Made by a program: the position numbers and the translations under genes. Below, one piece after another: positions 62,745 to 64,000 of a stretch of 64,000 nucleotides of DNA (position 1 is the first letter of the stretch; every line of letters starts with the position of its first letter). Below the pieces are notes generated by a model. The model worked only from the letters and a program-made list of their open reading frames with translations. It was not told where the DNA came from and ran no database searches. The stretch covers positions 186,001 to 250,000 of the forward strand of contig JAODTK010005589.1 in assembly GCA_026419785.1 (NCBI GenBank), read 5' to 3'. Source of the stretch: Sclerodactyla briareus (Eukaryota > Echinodermata > Holothuroidea > Dendrochirotida > Sclerodactylidae).

Positions 62745-64000
62745 TTAATCGGTATGTCATACTTGCGGACCATGATCTTTGCGCGAAAGAAGTCGAGCCA
62801 AAGAGAAGCTTCGTTAGTGTTTGACTCCTCACACGCATTATCGGTTCTTTGCCAGGAGAGACGGTTATATGTCGGCGGGGTTGTTGTGTTTTTGTTGTGG
62901 TAGCGGGAACTTTATCGGTGGTTGGCTGTTTGCAATGCGCTACCGATGGGCGTCGATCTAACTTACTTCGGTTGCTGGGATCTGCCTATGCTCGATGGAT
63001 ATAACGGTTTATACTACTGAGATGCCCACGGAGCGAGTCCGTCGGCACACCCGAGCTTAGCGATAGGTTAGGTAGAGGGTAAAACCTTATCTTTGATTGA
63101 GCAAGTGAGGGTATCGATCCTTTTTTCCGTTTCTTTTTATTTCCAACGATTGATTCGTTGACGATAGATATAAAAATGAAGTAAAGCAAAGTAAAGTATA
63201 GTAAAGCTAGTAACCACGTCAGTGAGCGGGTAAGGCGACGCTAAAATGGATGGAATGTGAAATTCTCATTAGGATTTAACAAAGAAATGAAGTCCGTAAA
63301 GGCTTAATTAACACCGATCGAACGACGGAGAGTACAAACACGGATATTAAACGAACATATTAATACGGGATCGATGGGGGGGGGGTCGGACTTTGCTCAG
63401 TCGGTGGATCTCAACAAAAAAGAGGTCCCCTAAACGATTGAATTTCGACTCACGGATCACTAAACCAAGTAGGCGGGGGGGATCGATGACTCTGGATTTC
63501 ATATTTAATACCTTTGTTGAAACGTCAATTAATGCCACTGCAACTAGACTTGTGCAGACCGGTAAATCGCCGACGTGTAGTAATCTCCGCAGATTTGTTT
63601 TACTTATAAAATATCCTATATGACCTCGGTTTGATCTTGAAATGACCTACTTGTTGTAAGACACCAACTGTATTCAAACACATTCTCACCAAGTTTTGTA
63701 TGAATACGTCCTACGTTAAAAAATCCCATGAATTATCAAAATTTATTCTCCTGTGACCTCGAAATGACCTTCTTGTTATTTAGGACCTAACACAACCTCC
63801 ACATCCACAAATGTTTCTGTTCAAATCGGTTCAAAGAAAAAAAAAAATGACATGCTGGCCTCCGCGTGACCTATAACAGAGGGAAAATAGAGGGCAGCAG
63901 AATGCTTAATGCCACTTCGAAACTAATCGTGATTCAACTTGGAGTGGACGTGTTACTAAGTTCAGATCGATCCGTACCGCGTTAAAGACTATTGGGCTCA
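62745..64000. other. No recognised gene; diverged GTGACCTCGAAATGACCTT repeats at the end
   Basis: At 63,621-63,800 two units contain (A/T)TGACCTCG then AAATGACCT(A/T)CTTGTT, about 120 bases apart. The complementary strand carries AGGTCA-type motifs. The rest shows nothing coding. Confidence 0.45.

Overview
The window is ordinary animal nuclear DNA: about 40% GC, long introns, very repeat-rich, and without operons, ribosome binding sites or CRISPR. The protein relatives (MSH6, an organic-anion transporter, an MKRN2OS/DUF4796-like protein) together with the repeat style (SINEs ending near GCGCTATATAAG plus a TTATTATTAT tail, CR1/L2-like LINEs, many poly-G tracts, scattered AGGTCA motifs and TAGGCCTA-rich stretches) suggest a marine invertebrate deuterostome, for example an echinoderm or hemichordate. 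That placement is an inference and I cannot fix the species.

The left third (669 to 23,888, minus strand) is the 5' part of a mismatch-repair gene, MSH6. It is read from right to left: PIP-box exon (23.7-23.9 kb), PWWP exon (21.05-21.23 kb), acidic linker exons (20.3, 18.2, 16.3 and 15.0-15.2 kb), a small WL exon (12.9 kb, tentative), a KRSDEDYDPR exon (8.2-8.3 kb), an RQWWDLK exon (6.2 kb) and the mismatch-binding GKFYEL exon (0.67-0.74 kb). The clamp, lever and ATPase exons must lie beyond the left edge. The introns hold tandem repeats, a LINE relic, a Helitron-like insertion and a large inverted minisatellite.

A divergent plus-strand gene begins at 27,561. Its first two exons (27,561-27,772 and 29,062-29,111) join in phase to give an MKRN2OS/DUF4796-like protein; a possible last exon lies near 32.5 kb. 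Its introns carry a tRNA-type SINE head and two large palindromes, one of them built around an everted AGGTCA pair.

From 33 to 53 kb there is no recognisable gene. This part holds interspersed and tandem repeats: a MITE family with 15-bp terminal inverted repeats, a GGGCCCACATG-type minisatellite, a higher-order AGGTCA satellite at 48.3-49.4 kb, long homopolymers and a (TA)n tract. A single exon-like piece of an SLCO (OATP) transporter sits at 53.1-53.8 kb, followed by an inverted SINE. A 5'-truncated CR1-like LINE lies antisense at 56-58.3 kb, two foldback elements at 58.7 and 59.1 kb, and an L2/CR1-type LINE tail at 60.4-60.8 kb. The last 3 kb shows nothing clearly coding.

A recurring feature is that conserved exons of unrelated host genes (MSH6, SLCO) carry single-base insertions or deletions, several in or next to homopolymers, at roughly one per 150-250 coding bases, while splice sites and codon content stay intact. 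I read this as residual long-read assembly error rather than decay of every gene, but only read-level data can decide. No LTR, retroviral or other virus-like element was recognised.
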